Under the pieces are notes generated by a model. It was not told the DNA's origin. It did no database searches and worked only from the letters and a program-made list of their open reading frames with translations. This document shows, piece after piece, positions 56,152-63,113 of a stretch of 64,000 bases of DNA. Within the stretch, counting starts at the first letter, position 1, and the number at the start of each line of letters is the position of its first letter. This stretch comes from Burkholderia sp. PAMC 26561 (GTDB lineage Bacteria > Pseudomonadota > Gammaproteobacteria > Burkholderiales > Burkholderiaceae): positions 2,728,001 to 2,792,000 of the forward strand of contig NZ_CP014306.1 of NCBI RefSeq assembly GCF_001557535.2. Reading direction: 5' to 3'. The translations under genes and the position numbers were made by a program.

Positions 56152-56613
56152 ATGAAGGGAGCGCGGCGGCGCAAACCTGTGCGCAACATGCGCATCATCC
56201 GACTAACGCTGATCGCTAGCGCGTTTTACGCCGTGTTTGCCGTGCGCAGTGCTTTCGCGCAACCATCCCAATCCTCCAGTCGCAATGCGTCGGCGTTTGA
56301 CCGGCCGGATTCGTCGTGGGCGTCGTCATCGGGTTATCTGAATTCGGATGCCGGCGAGAATCCAACTGCCGGCGGGTCGAGTGCGCGCCCGCAAAGGAGC
56401 CGCAGTTTCGATGGCCGCCTGATGCGCGCACAGCATCGAATGGGCAAGCAGTCTGGAAACACTCAAGCGCAGCAAATGCCTGTCATGCAGCCGCCACCGG
56501 TTGACCCGCAACCGCCCGAACGTACGCCACGGCACGGCGTGATGACCGCCGATGAACGCAGGCTGTTGCGCCAGCACATCGAGGAAGCGGTCAGGGATCT
56601 GTATAAGCGGTGA
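56152..56613 (+). CDS. Small secreted protein of unknown function
   Basis: 153 residues from ATG 56152 (an ATG 24 nt upstream is possible). A basic N-terminus and hydrophobic stretch (LTLIASAFYAVFAVRSAFAQ) make a signal peptide, cleavage probably after AFA. The mature part is Ser/Pro-rich and probably disordered, ending in a charged helix (MTADERRLLRQHIEEAVRDL). I recognise no family. The C-terminal helix pattern is shared by many small Burkholderia exported proteins. It precedes the DUF1501 gene by 46 nt. Confidence 0.7.
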   Translation: MKGARRRKPVRNMRIIRLTLIASAFYAVFAVRSAFAQPSQSSSRNASAFDRPDSSWASSSGYLNSDAGENPTAGGSSARPQRSRSFDGRLMRAQHRMGKQSGNTQAQQMPVMQPPPVDPQPPERTPRHGVMTADERRLLRQHIEEAVRDLYKR

Positions 56614-56659
56614 TTGCTTTCCGTCTGATGCCGGCCGTTCCCGGAACGCAAGCGCGCCT

Positions 56660-57598
56660 ATGAACCGGCGCGATTTTCTTTCTGTTGCTTGCGCACTCGG
56701 TGTTTGTGCGATGGCGCCATCGACGATTGCCGTCGCTCGTCAGGTTCAGCCGGCAGCTCAAGGCATGGTGCTGATTCTGGTCGAGCTGAAAGGCGGCGAC
56801 GACGGCTTGAATACCGTGATTCCGTTTGCCGATCCCGCTTACGCGGACTTGCGTCCGACCATCGGAATCCATCGGGACCATGTGCTGCAGCTCGACGAGC
56901 GCAGCGGGCTTCATCCGGCAATGCAGCCGCTGATGCCGCTGTGGCGCGACGGACAGCTCGCAATCGTGCAGGGCATTGGCTACCCGCAGCAGAACCTCTC
57001 GCATTTTCGATCGATGGAGATCTGGGACACCGCGTCGCACGCAGACCAGTACCTTCGCGATGGCTGGCTTGCACGGGCGTTTGGCGCGGGAGGCTTCGAA
57101 ACGACATTGCCCGCCGATCCCATTGGAACGTCAATCAAGACAGCGATGGAAGCGCTTGCAAGCACGCGAGCCTTGTCGGTGATTCGCCTTACGCTCAACG
57201 GCTTCGATACTCATCAGAACCAGCCGATACAGCACGCGCGTTTGCTCGGTCAGTTATCGAATGGATTGGCCGCAGTGCGATCCGCACTGACCGAACTCGG
57301 TCGATGGAACGACACCCTTGTCATGACGTACTCGGAATTCGGCCGGTGTCCACGTGAAAACGACAGCCGCGGCACGGATCACGGCACGGCCGCGCCGCAC
57401 TTCCTCCTGGGTGGCCGGGTGAACGGCGGTTTATACGGCGCCGCGCCCGCACTCTCTCGGCTCGACGGCAACGGCAACCTGCCAATGAACGTGGACTTCC
57501 GGCAGCTGTATGCAACTGTTCTGGGGTCCTGGCGCGGCATGAACGCCGACGCCGTTCTCGGCGGCAAGTTTGAAACGCTGCCAATAATGCGCGCCTAG
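56660..57598 (+). CDS. Short DUF1501 family protein with Tat signal
   Basis: 312 residues from ATG 56660. The N-terminus MNRRDFLSVACALGVC is a twin-arginine signal. DUF1501 motifs are clear: LVELKGGDDGLNTVIPFADP, LNGFDTHQNQ, and MTYSEFGRCPRENDSRGTDH. Family members are usually ~380-400 residues; here the stretch between GWLARAFGAGG and the LNGFDTH motif is shortened by tens of residues. The usual DUF1800 neighbour is absent. DUF1501 belongs to the alkaline phosphatase-like superfamily; the function is unknown. It overlaps the convergent phytoene-synthase-like gene by 4 nt. Confidence 0.82.
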   Translation: MNRRDFLSVACALGVCAMAPSTIAVARQVQPAAQGMVLILVELKGGDDGLNTVIPFADPAYADLRPTIGIHRDHVLQLDERSGLHPAMQPLMPLWRDGQLAIVQGIGYPQQNLSHFRSMEIWDTASHADQYLRDGWLARAFGAGGFETTLPADPIGTSIKTAMEALASTRALSVIRLTLNGFDTHQNQPIQHARLLGQLSNGLAAVRSALTELGRWNDTLVMTYSEFGRCPRENDSRGTDHGTAAPHFLLGGRVNGGLYGAAPALSRLDGNGNLPMNVDFRQLYATVLGSWRGMNADAVLGGKFETLPIMRA

Positions 57599-58431
57599 CG
57601 AACCCGCCACGTAATCCACAGTTTGCGGATGGGCGTGAGCGCGATGCGCTGATGCAAGACCTTGAAATCCTCGCGCTCGATTTCATCGAGCAAGGCCAGC
57701 GATAACGCCGCGTGCGAGCGCAGCACGCGCTGCGTCGGGCGTTCATCGGCGGGAATGGCGGCCAGCGCCTGGTTCAGCGCGTCACGGGCACGGCCCGTCT
57801 GGAAGCGCATGAGTTCGGTGAACGCGTCGCTGTATTTGCGGTTGATCAGATCGGCCGCCGTGACGCCGAAGCGCTGCAGTTCGTCGATGGGCAGATAGAT
57901 GCGGCCATGACGCGCGTCGTCGCCGATGTTTTCCACGCGCTCCGCGAGCATCGAGGCCGAGCCCAGCGCCATCGCCCAGTTTGGAACGTTTTCAGGGTGG
58001 CGCGCCGTGGCCCGCGCGACGATCACGGCAAACGCGCCGCCCGCGTTATCCAGATATCGCCGAAGACCCGCCCAGTCGATATATCGCGCCTGCTCCAGGT
58101 CGAGTTCATAGCCATCGACCATGTTGCCGACATATCCGCGGCCTTCGTCGTCAAGGACCGGCGTGCCGGCCTGATGCGCCGCGATGGCCTTCGTGACCGG
58201 GTGCGCCGGTTCGCCGCCGAAGAGGCTTGCCAGTTCCTTCTGCCACCACGCATGTTTGGTCCGTCCGATAGTGGGATCGCTCGTCTCCTTGGCCGTTTCC
58301 TCGAGTTCGCGGCGCAGGGCGTGGAGCGCGGTCAGGAGCGGCCGGCGCGAAGCGGGCGCGCGACGCAGCGCGTAGTAGGTGCTGGAGCCATCGGGCGCAG
58401 CTTTTTGCTGACAGTAGTCGTCGAAGTTCAC
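57595..58431 (-). CDS. Squalene/phytoene synthase-fold protein with degenerate Asp motifs
   Basis: 278 residues from GTG 58431 (NFDDYCQQKAAPDGSSTYYA follows). It belongs to the trans-isoprenyl diphosphate synthase head-to-head family: the later conserved block ENIGDDARHGRIYLPIDEL and the helical pattern fit. However, the first DxxxD-type motif is replaced by RRELEETAKETSD, and the second RD(x)xxDD has Glu-Asn at the Arg-Asp. Catalysis is therefore doubtful. This resembles NDUFAF6-type members that act in complex I assembly instead. An ATG further upstream lies inside a terminator stem and is not used. Confidence 0.8.
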   Translation of the reverse strand: MNFDDYCQQKAAPDGSSTYYALRRAPASRRPLLTALHALRRELEETAKETSDPTIGRTKHAWWQKELASLFGGEPAHPVTKAIAAHQAGTPVLDDEGRGYVGNMVDGYELDLEQARYIDWAGLRRYLDNAGGAFAVIVARATARHPENVPNWAMALGSASMLAERVENIGDDARHGRIYLPIDELQRFGVTAADLINRKYSDAFTELMRFQTGRARDALNQALAAIPADERPTQRVLRSHAALSLALLDEIEREDFKVLHQRIALTPIRKLWITWRVR

Positions 58432-58476
58432 GGCAATGAATTGGCAACGGCGCGAAGCCGATAAAGTCCCGCCCAG

Positions 58477-58503
58477 AAAAAAAGCCATTGAAATTCAATG
58501 GCT
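58477..58503 (-). terminator. Rho-independent terminator upstream of the phytoene-synthase-like gene
   Basis: Perfect stem AGCCATTG / CAATGGCT with a 5-nt loop and seven T. It lies ~195 nt after the transglutaminase stop and 46 nt before the next gene's GTG. Confidence 0.9.
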
Positions 58504-58587
58504 CCGGCTGTTCTGGCACGAGGACGTGTAGGGGAGGACGGTTGGTCTGTCAAGCCGGCGCAAGAACCGGGTTGCGCGCAAATCTCC
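58477..58587 (-). ncRNA. Candidate small RNA (~110 nt) upstream of the phytoene-synthase-like gene
   Basis: On the minus strand TTGCGG (58622-58617)-N17-GATAAT (58599-58594) makes a fair sigma-70 promoter, predicting a start near 58587. Transcription would end at an intrinsic terminator, AGCCATTG-N5-CAATGGCT with seven T (58503-58477). The body contains a pyrimidine-rich single-stranded stretch (58554-58522) and no ORF with a ribosome site. The size and architecture are those of a trans-acting, possibly Hfq-bound sRNA. It could instead be an attenuated leader of the downstream gene. Confidence 0.5.
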
Positions 58588-58696
58588 CGGCGAATTATCG
58601 CCCGGATGAGAATGTGCCGCAAGGCGCGGGCAAGTCGTCGGCACGTGCGGGCGCAGCCCGGCCCGCGTCGCGCACCAGGATACTTAGAATCCCGAA

Positions 58697-59512
58697 TCAA
58701 ACCTGCGCTTCTTCCTGCTCGCAAACGACATCGAACTTGAGCAAGGCGGTAGGTCCGAAGGTGTTGCTGATGGCCACATCCGCGGCGTCGCGGCCGCGCG
58801 CCATCAGCACGCGTCCAATACGTGGGGCGTTGTTGCGTGCGTCGAACGTCTGCCAGCTTCCGCCGATGAACGCCTCGAACCACGCAGCAAAATCCATCGC
58901 TGCGTAGGGTGGCGGGAGGCCTACGTCGCTGATATAACCCGTGCAATATCGCGCGGGGATGTTCATCGCCCGGCATAGCGTCACAGCCAGGTGTGCGAAG
59001 TCGCGGCAGACGCCCTGGCGCTCCTGATAGGCCTCGAACGCGGTTTTCGTCGGCCGCGCGTGCGCGTAGTTGAAGACGATGTGATTGTGGGCGAAGTCGC
59101 AAATCGCCTGCACGCGCGCGCGTCCGGGCGGCGTGGCGCCGAACTGCTTCCAGGCGAAGTCGGACAGCAGATCGGTTTCGCAATAACGGCTGCCGAGCAG
59201 GAACACGAGGCATTCGTTCGGCAAATCTTCCACCGGATGCTGTTCGCCGTTCGGCCCGGGCTGTTCGAATTCGCCGGACACTTCGAGCAACGCGGAGGTC
59301 GACAGCGATATCCGTCCCGCCGGTGCCACCAGCCGGCTGCACAGGTTGCCGAAGCCATCGCGATACTGCGAGATGGGCACCGGCGGATTGACCGTCAGCA
59401 CATCGGCCAGCAACACCTGCGGCGCGACTGAAAAGTGCGTATTCAGCATGAGCAGCATTGGTGTCGGTTGCGGACACTCGTAGACCAGTTCGTAGCCAAC
59501 GCGGAGTTTCAT
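58697..59512 (-). CDS. Transglutaminase-like protein, His of the triad not seen
   Basis: 271 residues. The transglutaminase-like fold has its nucleophile Cys169 in AYQERQGVCRDFAHLAV. The Asp is in WQTFDARNNAPRIGRVLMAR. Where the sister gene has THAW, this one reads AMDFAAWFEAF, so the usual catalytic His appears to be replaced by Ala. The N-terminal ~120 residues form the beta-rich domain typical of the bacterial transglutaminase-like family. It is downstream of a second, intact transglutaminase (37 nt apart). Role unknown. Confidence 0.85.
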   Translation of the reverse strand: MKLRVGYELVYECPQPTPMLLMLNTHFSVAPQVLLADVLTVNPPVPISQYRDGFGNLCSRLVAPAGRISLSTSALLEVSGEFEQPGPNGEQHPVEDLPNECLVFLLGSRYCETDLLSDFAWKQFGATPPGRARVQAICDFAHNHIVFNYAHARPTKTAFEAYQERQGVCRDFAHLAVTLCRAMNIPARYCTGYISDVGLPPPYAAMDFAAWFEAFIGGSWQTFDARNNAPRIGRVLMARGRDAADVAISNTFGPTALLKFDVVCEQEEAQV

Positions 59513-59549
59513 GGGAGCTGCCCTTTGCTGTGAACTATAAAAGAAAACG

Positions 59550-60422
59550 TCACTGGTTCTCGGTCACACTGACCTCGACATCGAGGCTGCGAAACGATCC
59601 GGGCTCGCCATTCCAGGTTCCCCACAGCGGCAGGGCCTGATGGTGATCCCAAGCAACCGCGACGCGTATCAGGTGCCGATTGCCGACAATGCTGTTCGTC
59701 GGGTCGAAATCGACCCAGCCCGCGCCCGGGAGATAGATCTGCAGCCACGCGTGCGTGGCGCCGCCGCCGCGCGTGGTGTCGCGTTCGGGCACGAAGATGT
59801 AGCCGCTCACGAAGCGCGCCGCCAATCCGAGCGACCGGACGGCGTCCATCATCAGCACCGCGAAGTCGCGGCAACTGCCGCTGCGCAGACGCAGGGTATC
59901 GGCGGGACGATTCACGCCTTTTTCCGTGCGCCGTACGTACTTGAAATCGTCGTTGATCTCCTGCGTCATTGCCCGCAAGAGCGCCATCGTGCCCGTGCTT
60001 TCCCCGGGCGCAACGAACCGGCGGGCCCACGCGTCGACATCTCCGTCCGGTTCCGGGCGGTTGCGCGCGTTGACGAGATCCGATGCTTCCTCGTTGGTGT
60101 ACGCGAACGGGAACGTGAGCGCGTAGCGTTCCAGCGCGTAGTCCGGCTGCGGCGACTCGAAGTGCTCGAGCGTCACTTCGCTTTCGAAGGTCAGCTCGGT
60201 CGCCTGCGTGTCGAAGGTGGCGACGGCCACCGAATTATCGAAGACATCGTGCAGCCAGCGCAGTCGCGCCGGTTCCGGCGTGATCTTCAGTTGCGTGGTG
60301 ACCAGCCGGAGATCGTGGCTGGATCGTGGCCTGAACATCATTCGATGCTCGCCGAAATCGACCGGTTCCGAGTATCGGTACACGCTCGTATGCCGGACCG
60401 TAAAGCGTTGCGGCTCGTTCAC
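59550..60422 (-). CDS. Transglutaminase-like protein with intact triad
   Basis: 290 residues from GTG 60422, with GGGAAG about 9 nt upstream. N-terminal domain residues 1-130 (TVRHTSVYRYSEPVDFGEHR), then the papain-like core: Cys184 in SGSCRDFAVLM, His224 in GGATHAWLQIYLPG and Asp240 in WVDFDPTN. Such bacterial proteins are annotated as transglutaminase-like cysteine peptidases; neighbours often include circularly permuted ATP-grasp and alpha-E proteins, which are not found here. A short ORF upstream overlaps its start. Confidence 0.9.
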   Translation of the reverse strand: MNEPQRFTVRHTSVYRYSEPVDFGEHRMMFRPRSSHDLRLVTTQLKITPEPARLRWLHDVFDNSVAVATFDTQATELTFESEVTLEHFESPQPDYALERYALTFPFAYTNEEASDLVNARNRPEPDGDVDAWARRFVAPGESTGTMALLRAMTQEINDDFKYVRRTEKGVNRPADTLRLRSGSCRDFAVLMMDAVRSLGLAARFVSGYIFVPERDTTRGGGATHAWLQIYLPGAGWVDFDPTNSIVGNRHLIRVAVAWDHHQALPLWGTWNGEPGSFRSLDVEVSVTENQ

Positions 60423-60514
60423 CTGGCAAATCTTCCCAAGTTCAGGCTGGCCGGCCGCAGGGCGCTGCCGAGCAACCACACCGCGGCTTTTGCAGCCTGT
60501 TTGTTGAAATCCAT
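60419..60514 (-). CDS. Possible 31-residue ORF coupled to the transglutaminase gene
   Basis: MDFNKQAAKAAVWLLGSALR, then 11 more residues. AAGGG precedes the ATG by 7 nt. Its TGA overlaps the GTG of the transglutaminase gene (GTGA). It has an amphipathic basic/hydrophobic pattern. It may be a leader peptide or a chance frame; no family recognised. Confidence 0.3.
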   Translation of the reverse strand: MDFNKQAAKAAVWLLGSALRPASLNLGRFAR

Positions 60515-60701
60515 GGTGGACCCTTGTATTGCAGCGCCCGGACGTTCCGGTCGCCAGAATTCAGGATACACGAGACAGTTCTGGCGAAAGAATTCGTTTG
60601 TGATTCGGTAAGAGGCGTCTTGCGCGCGAGAAGAGGGGAAATGAGCGGCGGGCGCGAGGAGACAGCCGCGCCGGGCGGGACGCTTGCCCGGCAAATCCGG
60701 C

Positions 60702-61445
60702 TTACGCGAGGGCCGGTTCGGTAATCCGCGGCAGGGCGATGCGCCCAAGCCGCAGCCGGGCGATCAGCGAATGGGTAAGCAATACCGCGAACGCACTTGC
60801 AGATGCTGTTGTCACCGCCGGGGCTCTGGTTAGCGTCAAGGCCACGAGCGCATGCACGTCCTGCCGGGCGATTGCATCGAGCAATAGCTCGATTGCGTCC
60901 TCGGCGCCCAGCGAGGCGTCCGGGCGGTCGCGCCGCCGGTCATCCCGCACGCGGTCTTTCGCCCGATGCACGATCTGCCGGCAATGCACCGCGCTGCGGT
61001 TAAGAATCCTGGCGATGCTCGCATAGTCTTCCTCGAACGCCTCGCGCAGCAAAAACGCGGCGCGTTCCTCAGCCGACAGACGCGCGAGCACGCGACGCAT
61101 TCCGTACGACAAATCGGATTTCTGTTCGGCCAGAGCCTGCGCAGAAGGGGCTTGATCGAAGCCGTCGCATTCCTCGAGCAGCCGCATGTCCTGCGCTGAA
61201 CGCCGCAGACGGTCGATGGCCGTGCGTTTTGCAACCGTCGTGAGCCACGCGACGGGCGTTTCGAGCGCATCGATACCGCCGGCCCGTTGCTGCAGATGCC
61301 ATTTCACGAACGTATCCTGCACGACGTCTTCCGCGTCCGCGCGTACGCCGAGAATCCGGTAAGCGAGCGAAAAAAGCCGCGAACGGGACGCCTCGAAGAG
61401 GGCGAGCTGCGCTTCGTCGCGATGTGATTCGATCTCAACGCTCAT
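60702..61445 (-). CDS. ECF sigma factor, ECF41/SigJ-like, with shortened C-terminal domain
   Basis: 247 residues from ATG 61445 with AAGGAG upstream. Sigma-2 at residues ~15-85 (YRILGVRADAEDVVQDTFVK; WLTTVAKRTAIDRLR) and sigma-4 at ~118-168 (LSAEERAAFLLREAFEEDYA, HCRQIVHRAKDRVR). The WLTTVAKR and FLLREAFxxxYxxIA patterns match ECF41/SigJ-like proteins. These carry a SnoaL-like C-terminal regulatory domain; here residues ~180-247 start such a domain (AIELLLDAIARQDVHALVAL) but it is short and lacks the DGGGK motif. No anti-sigma gene is adjacent. A TGTCACG-N16-CGTC promoter lies upstream, suggesting autoregulation. Confidence 0.88.
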   Translation of the reverse strand: MSVEIESHRDEAQLALFEASRSRLFSLAYRILGVRADAEDVVQDTFVKWHLQQRAGGIDALETPVAWLTTVAKRTAIDRLRRSAQDMRLLEECDGFDQAPSAQALAEQKSDLSYGMRRVLARLSAEERAAFLLREAFEEDYASIARILNRSAVHCRQIVHRAKDRVRDDRRRDRPDASLGAEDAIELLLDAIARQDVHALVALTLTRAPAVTTASASAFAVLLTHSLIARLRLGRIALPRITEPALA

Positions 61446-61485
61446 GCGTTTCTCCTTGTTGCGCTTCATCACCTGTGACGCTTAT

Positions 61486-61512
61486 GACGGCTCGCACGGG
61501 GCGAACGTGACA
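61486..61512 (-). promoter_or_regulatory. ECF41-type promoter for the ECF sigma gene
   Basis: TGTCACG (61512-61506) and CGTC (61489-61486) with exactly 16 bp between. From memory, the ECF41 target signature is TGTCACA-N16-CGTC. The predicted start is near 61478, giving a ~33-nt leader before the sigma ATG at 61445. Confidence 0.6.
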
Positions 61513-61543
61513 GCCGGCGACAAAAATATATCGCGACCGCGAA

Positions 61544-61570
61544 TGTCACGCACGAACGGCGGCGCGCGTC
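61544..61570 (+). promoter_or_regulatory. ECF41-type promoter for clpP
   Basis: TGTCACG (61544-61550) and CGTC (61567-61570) with exactly 16 bp between, the same pattern as the divergent element at 61486-61512. The predicted start is near 61578, about 48 nt before the clpP ATG. Confidence 0.6.
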
Positions 61571-61625
61571 ATATGGGCTGGAACGCTCTTGAGTGATCTG
61601 AAAACAACCCGGGAACCGCAAAGAT

Positions 61626-62225
61626 ATGAATCCGCTGAACCTCGGCCTCGTGCCGACCGTTATCGAACAATCCGGGCGCGGCGAACGCGCCTATGACGTC
61701 TATTCGCGGCTGCTGCGCGAACGGATCATCTTCATGGTAGGACCGGTGACGGACCAGACGGCGAGTCTGGTTGTCGCGCAATTGCTGTTTCTCGAAGCCG
61801 AGAATCCGGAGAAAGATATTTCGCTGTATATCAATTCGCCGGGTGGCTCGGTCTACGACGGCATGGCGATTTTCGACACGATGCAGTTCATCCGCCCCGA
61901 TGTCTCCACGCTGTGCACGGGTTTTGCCGCGAGCATGGGCACGTTCCTGTTGAACGCGGGCGCAAAGGGCAAGCGCTACGCGCTGCCGAACGCGCGCATC
62001 ATGATTCACCAGCCGTCGGGCGGTTCGCAGGGGACGGCAGCGGATATCGCGATCCAGGCAAAGGAAGTGGTGTATTTGCGCGGCCGGCTGAACGCGATCA
62101 TGGCGGAGCGCACGGGGAAAACCGAAGAGGAGGTTGCCCGCGATACCGACCGCGATAATTTCATGTCGGCGGATCAGGCGCGGGACTATGGCTTGATCGA
62201 TGAAGTGCTGCAGCAGCGGATTTAA
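61626..62225 (+). CDS. clpP: ClpP serine protease paralogue without an adjacent Clp ATPase
   Basis: 199 residues. Catalytic Ser103 in [13 protein letters not shown], His128 in [11 protein letters not shown] and Asp177 in [10 protein letters not shown] all present. In Burkholderiales the housekeeping clpP sits with tig, clpX and lon; this copy is alone, so I infer a second ClpP. It would form a tetradecameric barrel with ClpA/ClpX encoded elsewhere, or assemble with the other ClpP. Divergent from an ECF sigma gene, with a matching promoter. Confidence 0.93.
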   Translation: MNPLNLGLVPTVIEQSGRGERAYDVYSRLLRERIIFMVGPVTDQTASLVVAQLLFLEAENPEKDISLYINSPGGSVYDGMAIFDTMQFIRPDVSTLCTGFAASMGTFLLNAGAKGKRYALPNARIMIHQPSGGSQGTAADIAIQAKEVVYLRGRLNAIMAERTGKTEEEVARDTDRDNFMSADQARDYGLIDEVLQQRI

Positions 62226-62258
62226 GTCCCGCCGCTTAGACCCGCCGCAACAGAAACG

Positions 62259-62298
62259 ACAAAGCCCCGCAGCTTTCGCTGCGGGGCTTTGTTTTTCA
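62259..62298 (+). terminator. Rho-independent terminator after clpP
   Basis: 15-bp perfect stem ACAAAGCCCCGCAGC / GCTGCGGGGCTTTGT with a TTTC loop, followed by more T. It is also next to the 3' end of the minus-strand tRNA. Confidence 0.95.
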
Positions 62299-62301
62299 GC
62301 C

Positions 62302-62388
62302 TGGTGCGTGAGGTCGGACTCGAACCGACACGACATTGCTGCCGTCAGGACCTAAACCTGGTGCGTCTACCAATTTCGCCACTCACGC
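62302..62388 (-). tRNA. tRNA-Leu (anticodon UAG)
   Basis: 87 nt including an encoded CCA (62302-62304). Acceptor GCGTGAG pairs with CTCACGC; the anticodon loop reads TTTAGGT, so the anticodon is TAG (reads CUA/CUN leucine codons). The long variable arm of class II leucine tRNA is present, and the T loop is GGTTCGAGTCC. A TAGAAT -10-like hexamer is on the minus strand at 62454-62449. Confidence 0.97.
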
Positions 62389-62595
62389 GTATCTGTTCTG
62401 GTGGCACGCGCTACGCGCGCTACGAGTACGCACGCCACTGAGCCGGGCATTCTAACTGAATCGATGACCAATGTCTGCAGTACGGCGTTTCAAGCACGGC
62501 CCTGCGGCGCCACAATCCGCATTGCATCGCGCGAACGACCTGCCTACAATCGCAACTCATTCTCGTTTGTGTCCACTTCGACAACTTTTACATCG

Positions 62596-63018
62596 ATGAA
62601 CCGCACTTCGCGCAATCGCTTCGTTGCATGGCTCGGCATTGCCGCCATGTGGCTTGCCATTGTCGCGCCGGTGATCAGCCAGACGCTGGCCTCGCGCGAA
62701 GCCCGCTTTGATCTCCTCGAGGCGCTGTGTTCCGTCGACACCCGAGGTCAAACCCAGGCCGCATCGCCCGTTCCGAACGGGTTGAATGTGCAAGCCCAAG
62801 GGGAAGAACACGCCGGCCATCACATGTCCGGCGACGCGTTCGATGCCTGCTCGTATTGCGGACTGCTCGCGCACAACGTGCCGCTGGCCTCGGCCCCGGC
62901 TGCGGCGCTCGTGCGCATCGAACGCGTTACGCGGCTTGCCGCCGAGCCGGCCGTTCGCGCTGTACACGTCAAGTCGTTCAACGCCGCGTCGCCACGCGCG
63001 CCTCCCGTCGTTTCCTGA
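62596..63018 (+). CDS. DUF2946 family protein
   Basis: 140 residues from ATG 62596. An N-terminal hydrophobic segment (WLGIAAMWLAIVAPVISQTL) serves as signal or anchor. The His/Cys-rich core HAGHHMSGDAFDACSYCGLL is the DUF2946 signature; such proteins often sit beside copper-related TonB receptors. It is 95 nt upstream of a TonB-dependent receptor on the same strand. Metal binding is inferred from the His/Met/Cys content, not shown. Confidence 0.87.
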   Translation: MNRTSRNRFVAWLGIAAMWLAIVAPVISQTLASREARFDLLEALCSVDTRGQTQAASPVPNGLNVQAQGEEHAGHHMSGDAFDACSYCGLLAHNVPLASAPAAALVRIERVTRLAAEPAVRAVHVKSFNAASPRAPPVVS

Positions 63019-63113
63019 AGTCCGTCGTCAGAGACCGTTTGCCGTGACCTTGCGCGCCGGTTGAGCGCGTGCGTCCGGCCGGCTTCTCGTCCACTCATTC
63101 AGGAATTTTTCAG

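Noticed and set aside
57595..58488. Upstream ATG at 58488 for the phytoene-synthase-like gene
   Set aside because: It lies within a terminator stem; the family N-terminus matches the GTG at 58431.
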